From Cytophagaceae bacterium (GTDB lineage Bacteria; Bacteroidota; Bacteroidia; Cytophagales; Flexibacteraceae), in NCBI GenBank assembly GCA_027485575.1, contig JAIXQU010000051.1:1-64000 (forward strand): a stretch of 64,000 nt of DNA. Reading direction: 5' to 3'. Position numbers and translations under genes: made by a program. This document shows positions 60,877-64,000 of the stretch, piece by piece (the stretch's first letter is position 1; each line of letters begins with the position of its first letter). A model generated the notes under the pieces. That model saw only the letters and a list, made by a program, of their open reading frames with translations, was not told the origin of the DNA and searched no databases.

Positions 60877-62538
60877 ATGGAAAAAGAAGAAAGAGCGTAT
60901 TCATTTGATCTTACAGTACAGCCGAGATCAATCATCAAAGTAGTAGGTGTAGGTGGCGGAGGAAGCAATGCCGTAAACTACATGTTCAACCAGGGCTTCC
61001 GGAATGTGGAGTTTGTCGTTTGCAATACCGATGCACAAGCCCTGAAAACCAGTCCTGTACCGAGTAAAATTCAGCTTGGCGGCACCTTTTTGGGAGGCTT
61101 GGGCGCTGGTTCCATTCCAGAAAACGGAAGGGAAGCGGCTGTAATCAGTGAGGAATCGATCAAAGAAATGTTGGACGATGGCACCAAAATGGTGTTTATC
61201 ACGGCAGGCATGGGTGGTGGCACAGGTACAGGTGCTGCCCCGGTTATTGCCAAAGTAGCCAAAGATTTAGGCATTCTTACCATTGGCATTATCACCAAAC
61301 CTTTCCGGTTTGAAGGTCCAAGGAAAAATGCAGCGGCAGAAAAAGGCACAGTAGAAATGCGCCAGTACTGCGATACCGTTATCGAAATCATGAACGACAG
61401 AATTGGTGAACTTTTCAAAGGATTCACAATGACGCAGGCTTTTGCCCAGGCCGATCATGTGCTTTCTACTTCAGCCAAAAGTTTGTCAGAAATCATCACC
61501 GTTCCTGGTGATATCAATGTGGATTTCAAGGACATTGAAACTACAATGAAAAATTCTGGTTCAGCTGTGATGGGCTCGGCTGTTGCCAAAGGCGACAATC
61601 GTGCTATAAAGGCTGTGACAGAAGCAATTGCTTCACCTCTTTTAAGCAGCAACGAAATTGAAGGTGCCACTAAAGTACTTTTGGCAGTTACCTACGGCCA
61701 TGCGCCTGAACTGACCATTGACGAATTTAATGAAATTACTGATTACGTAAGTATCAGAACCGGAGGTCGTGCCGATGTTATTTTTGGAACCACAATGGAT
61801 CCTGAAATGGGCGATTCCATCCGTGTGGCAGTTGTCGCCACAGGTTTTGTGAAAGAATCCATTTTTAATGAAACCAACAATGTGGTAGAATTAACCCAAC
61901 GTTCGGGAGTTGATATCCATTTTGGCCAACCACAAAGCCCAGCACATGTGCCAGGTCCTGCAGTTGAGCCATTGCCTCCTGGTTTTGGAACGCTACCTTC
62001 TCAGCAACCTACTTACACACCGACTCAACACATCAATCCTTATGATGTGGCAGCCGATTACCAGCCAACACAAAGACCTCAGGAGCAGCATCCTAGCTAT
62101 CAGGTTCCGCAACAAAGGGAGGAAATGAGAATGCCGGAGCAACCAAAACCGGCCCAACCACAACCACCAGCCCAGCCGCAGGTTGAGCAATATCAATATG
62201 TGGATATCAATGGAAATTTTCAGTTAATGTATCAATCACCTGAAAATGTGGACAGACCACTTGACCAGGTTGACCAATTGGTTTCACAAAGACCGGATTT
62301 TGCCCAGCAAATCAGCAGAGCCGAAATTTTACGAAATTTAAGTGCACACGCAGGTCCGAAACCAAATTATGACGACCCTGATTATCTGAAAAAAAATGAA
62401 GTGCCATCCTATATGCGGAAGAATCCGAATCTTATGGTTCATAGTGTCCAATCATCTGAAAATATGTCAAAATATACCATGAACGAGAATGGTGAAATCC
62501 TTGACAACAACCGATTTCTACATCCTAAGGTAGATTGA
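60877..62538 (+). CDS. ftsZ: Cell division protein FtsZ
   Basis: 553-residue tubulin-like GTPase. GTPase domain (1–330) with VGGGGSNAVNYMF and the signature GGGTGTG at 113–119, T7 loop ITVPGDINVDFKDIE. Then a long Pro/Gln-rich linker of ~150 residues and a C-terminal part with the FtsA-binding-type motif VPSYMRKN, followed by ~35 more residues ending NNRFLHPKVD. FtsZ is usually ~380–500 residues, so the linker and extension explain the length. A terminator follows. Confidence 0.97.
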   Translation: MEKEERAYSFDLTVQPRSIIKVVGVGGGGSNAVNYMFNQGFRNVEFVVCNTDAQALKTSPVPSKIQLGGTFLGGLGAGSIPENGREAAVISEESIKEMLDDGTKMVFITAGMGGGTGTGAAPVIAKVAKDLGILTIGIITKPFRFEGPRKNAAAEKGTVEMRQYCDTVIEIMNDRIGELFKGFTMTQAFAQADHVLSTSAKSLSEIITVPGDINVDFKDIETTMKNSGSAVMGSAVAKGDNRAIKAVTEAIASPLLSSNEIEGATKVLLAVTYGHAPELTIDEFNEITDYVSIRTGGRADVIFGTTMDPEMGDSIRVAVVATGFVKESIFNETNNVVELTQRSGVDIHFGQPQSPAHVPGPAVEPLPPGFGTLPSQQPTYTPTQHINPYDVAADYQPTQRPQEQHPSYQVPQQREEMRMPEQPKPAQPQPPAQPQVEQYQYVDINGNFQLMYQSPENVDRPLDQVDQLVSQRPDFAQQISRAEILRNLSAHAGPKPNYDDPDYLKKNEVPSYMRKNPNLMVHSVQSSENMSKYTMNENGEILDNNRFLHPKVD

Positions 62539-62585
62539 GGTTTAAGAAAAAGAATTAGGTTTTTTTTAGTCCATAGTTTCAATTT

Positions 62586-62621
62586 GCAAAAACCGTAGTG
62601 CCATGCGCTACGGTTTTTTTT
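62586..62621 (+). terminator. Intrinsic terminator at the end of the dcw cluster
   Basis: Stem AACCGTAG/CTACGGTT (8 bp), loop TGCCATGCG, then a T-run to 62621; an A-run precedes it. It is the only strong terminator after mraZ, consistent with one long dcw transcription unit. Confidence 0.85.
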
Positions 62622-62940
62622 GTGGGGGGAGTCCAAAACTGTTTACAAAATGATTACTGTGACCTTTTTTAAAATATTCAATAATGGCTTTTGTAACCTT
62701 TTTTTTAAAAAAATATAATCAAATGAATTACCATAACTCAAAACTAAAGGCCAATTATCCAATATTTTATTAGGTTCTTGTCCCAATTACAGCCGAATAG
62801 TAAAATGATTTAATAGCCTTTGAGAAAGCTCTAAAATTGGATTTGACCAATTCGCAGGAAAAGGCGAAGCGTATTTATTTCACCTCAATCAAACTTAAAG
62901 CCTATATTCCAGTTAGTTTTGCATCCCGATTATTTTTGAA
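62622..62940. other. Intergenic region before rimO with a possible TPR-gene remnant
   Basis: About 320 bp. 62650–62800 is AT-rich with a repeated TGTGACCTTTTTT / TGTAACCTTTTTT motif. From 62804 an open plus-strand frame without a start codon reads AFEKALKLDLTNSQEKAK, like the end of a tetratricopeptide repeat, and runs to a TGA at 62942–62944 overlapping the rimO ATG as ATGA. It may be a gene fossil; chance cannot be excluded. Confidence 0.35.
62914..62921 (+). promoter_or_regulatory. −7 element upstream of rimO
   Basis: TAGTTTTG followed by CATCCC, a perfect TAnnTTTG box 19 bp before the rimO ATG. No clear −33 TTTG. A start near 62928 would give a leader of about 13 bases. Confidence 0.5.
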
Positions 62941-64000
62941 ATGAAAACAAAAGGTACTATTCAGAATAAAGTCAACATTGTAACCCTGGGTTGTTCTAAA
63001 AACCTGGTTGACAGCGAAAATATTTATACCCAATTGTTGGCCAATAAATTTGAGGTAGAACACGAGTCCAAAAAGGATGATGCCCAGATTGTGATTGTAA
63101 ACACTTGCGGATTTATTGACAATGCAAAGCAGGAGTCGATAGATACCATTTTGAGGTATGCAGATGCCAAACAACAGGGTTTAATTGACAAATTATATGT
63201 AACAGGCTGCTTATCTGCACGATATAAGGATGATTTGGAAAAAGAGATTCCAACTGTGGATGCCTATTTTGGAACAAGTGAATTGCCAAGATTGCTGAAG
63301 ACCCTGAAGGCAGATTATAAGCACGAGTTGGTTGGTGAAAGATTGATTACTACTCCCGCCCATTTTGCATACTTAAAAATTGCAGAAGGCTGCGACCGGC
63401 CTTGTTCTTTTTGTGCCATTCCGATAATGAGAGGAAAGCATATTTCTTTTCCGGAAGAGCAATTGGTTACGCAGGTTCAAAATTTTGTTAAAAAAGGAAC
63501 CAAAGAAATCATTCTTATTGCCCAGGATTTAACCTACTATGGGTTAGATATTTATAAGAAAAGAGGGTTGTCTGATTTATTGAGGAAAATTTCAGACGTG
63601 GAAGGTGTTGAATGGATTCGGCTTCAATACGCATATCCATCCGGATTCCCTACCGATATTTTAGATGTGATGGCAGAACGGGAAAATATTTGTAATTATT
63701 TGGATATGCCACTTCAAAGTGGTTCTGACAAAGTACTGAAGTTAATGCGGCGTGGCATTACAAGACAAAAAACAGAAGATTTGATTTCAGAAATCCGGTC
63801 AAAAGTTCCGGATATTGCCTTGCGCACCACTTTAATTGCAGGTCACCCAGGAGAAGAGGAGTCTGATTTTGAAGAAACTTTGGACTTCGTAAGCCGAATG
63901 CGTTTTGACAGACTTGGAGTTTTTACCTATTCGCATGAAGACCAGACACATGCCTTCTCGATGGAAGATAATCTGGATGATGAGGAGAAGCAAAGAAGGC
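62941..64000 (+). CDS. rimO: Ribosomal protein S12 methylthiotransferase RimO (3' end outside window)
   Basis: The first 353 codons of RimO, a radical-SAM enzyme that adds a methylthio group to an Asp of ribosomal protein S12. The ORF track omits it because no stop lies in the window. N-terminal UPF0004 domain VNIVTLGCSKNLVDSENIY with cluster cysteines at TLGCSKN, VNTCGFID and VTGCLSARY; radical SAM motif CDRPCSFCAIPIMRGKH (CxxxCxxC); then NYLDMPLQSGSDKVLKLMRR. RimO rather than MiaB is shown by GCSKNLVDSE. The C-terminal TRAM domain is not in the window. Confidence 0.96.
   Translation, partial: MKTKGTIQNKVNIVTLGCSKNLVDSENIYTQLLANKFEVEHESKKDDAQIVIVNTCGFIDNAKQESIDTILRYADAKQQGLIDKLYVTGCLSARYKDDLEKEIPTVDAYFGTSELPRLLKTLKADYKHELVGERLITTPAHFAYLKIAEGCDRPCSFCAIPIMRGKHISFPEEQLVTQVQNFVKKGTKEIILIAQDLTYYGLDIYKKRGLSDLLRKISDVEGVEWIRLQYAYPSGFPTDILDVMAERENICNYLDMPLQSGSDKVLKLMRRGITRQKTEDLISEIRSKVPDIALRTTLIAGHPGEEESDFEETLDFVSRMRFDRLGVFTYSHEDQTHAFSMEDNLDDEEKQRR

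Noticed and set aside
1-64000. CRISPR arrays, prophage, rRNA genes, complete insertion sequences
   Set aside because: None seen: no regularly spaced repeats, no phage or transposase genes, no rRNA-like sequence in the gaps.

Overview
The window comes from an AT-rich genome of the phylum Bacteroidota, most likely a Cytophagales-like aerobe or microaerobe. The evidence is a rpoC–DUF3467 junction, a fused CcoN–CcoO cytochrome oxidase subunit, a Bacteroidota-type FtsL, lipoproteins with an LSSC lipobox, an OstA-like export protein, and several promoters of the −7 TAnnTTTG type used by this phylum. No prophage, CRISPR array, rRNA operon or complete insertion sequence is visible. Most genes are densely packed housekeeping genes, often with ATGA stop/start overlaps.

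Layout. 0–5 kb: 3' part of rpoC, DUF3467 gene, pdhA and a TPR membrane protein, closed by a terminator. 5–13 kb: a MaoC hydratase gene back to back with pth, a GT-C type membrane protein, an isolated oxidase subunit III, DUF721, a secreted small protein, a secreted FAD oxidoreductase, mnmD, an OstA-like gene. 13–15 kb (minus): infC-rpmI-rplT running into the OstA-like gene, preceded by a SiaB/SiaC phospho-signalling pair. 15–19.4 kb: ccoS-ccoNO-ccoQ-ccoP (cbb3 oxidase) and an acyl-CoA desaturase. 19.4–25 kb: a decayed copy of the dnaE 3' end, a DUF4160 remnant plus DUF2442 gene, then intact dnaE, a lipoprotein and an outer-membrane-like protein. 25–30 kb: tRNA-Arg, kdsB, an unknown gene, menE, a LytTR regulator, isoaspartyl peptidase. 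30–36.7 kb: an MtfA-like peptidase and the phenylacetyl-CoA epoxidase operon paaE-A-B-C-D-G-H behind a clear promoter with a 20-bp palindromic operator. 36.8–42.4 kb: surface polysaccharide export (GT9, Wzm, Wzt, a GT-A transferase, a FkbM-like protein). 42.4–46.3 kb: dsbD, an M16 peptidase, a small basic secreted protein. 46.5–62.5 kb: the full division/cell-wall cluster mraZ-rsmH-ftsL-ftsI-murE-mraY-murD-ftsW-murG-murC-ftsQ-ftsA-ftsZ (no murF or ddl). The window ends in the 5' part of rimO.

How the genes work together. The cell makes an outer membrane with Kdo-containing lipopolysaccharide (kdsB, OstA-like, GT9, Wzm/Wzt), meso-diaminopimelate peptidoglycan (MurE DNPR motif), and menaquinone (menE). 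It respires at low oxygen with cbb3 oxidase and can degrade phenylacetate by the oxygen-dependent CoA-epoxide route.

The most unusual structures are: (1) a 65-bp decayed second copy of the dnaE 3' end, separated from real dnaE by a truncated DUF4160/DUF2442 pair, with substitutions mostly at third codon positions; (2) an intrinsic-terminator hairpin written into the signal-peptide codons of the OstA-like gene just after rplT; (3) a three-copy intergenic repeat family plus a REP-like hairpin placed before dnaE, ftsI and ftsZ; (4) clear candidate operators before paaE, mraZ and ccoS. I did not find a clearly new multigene system.
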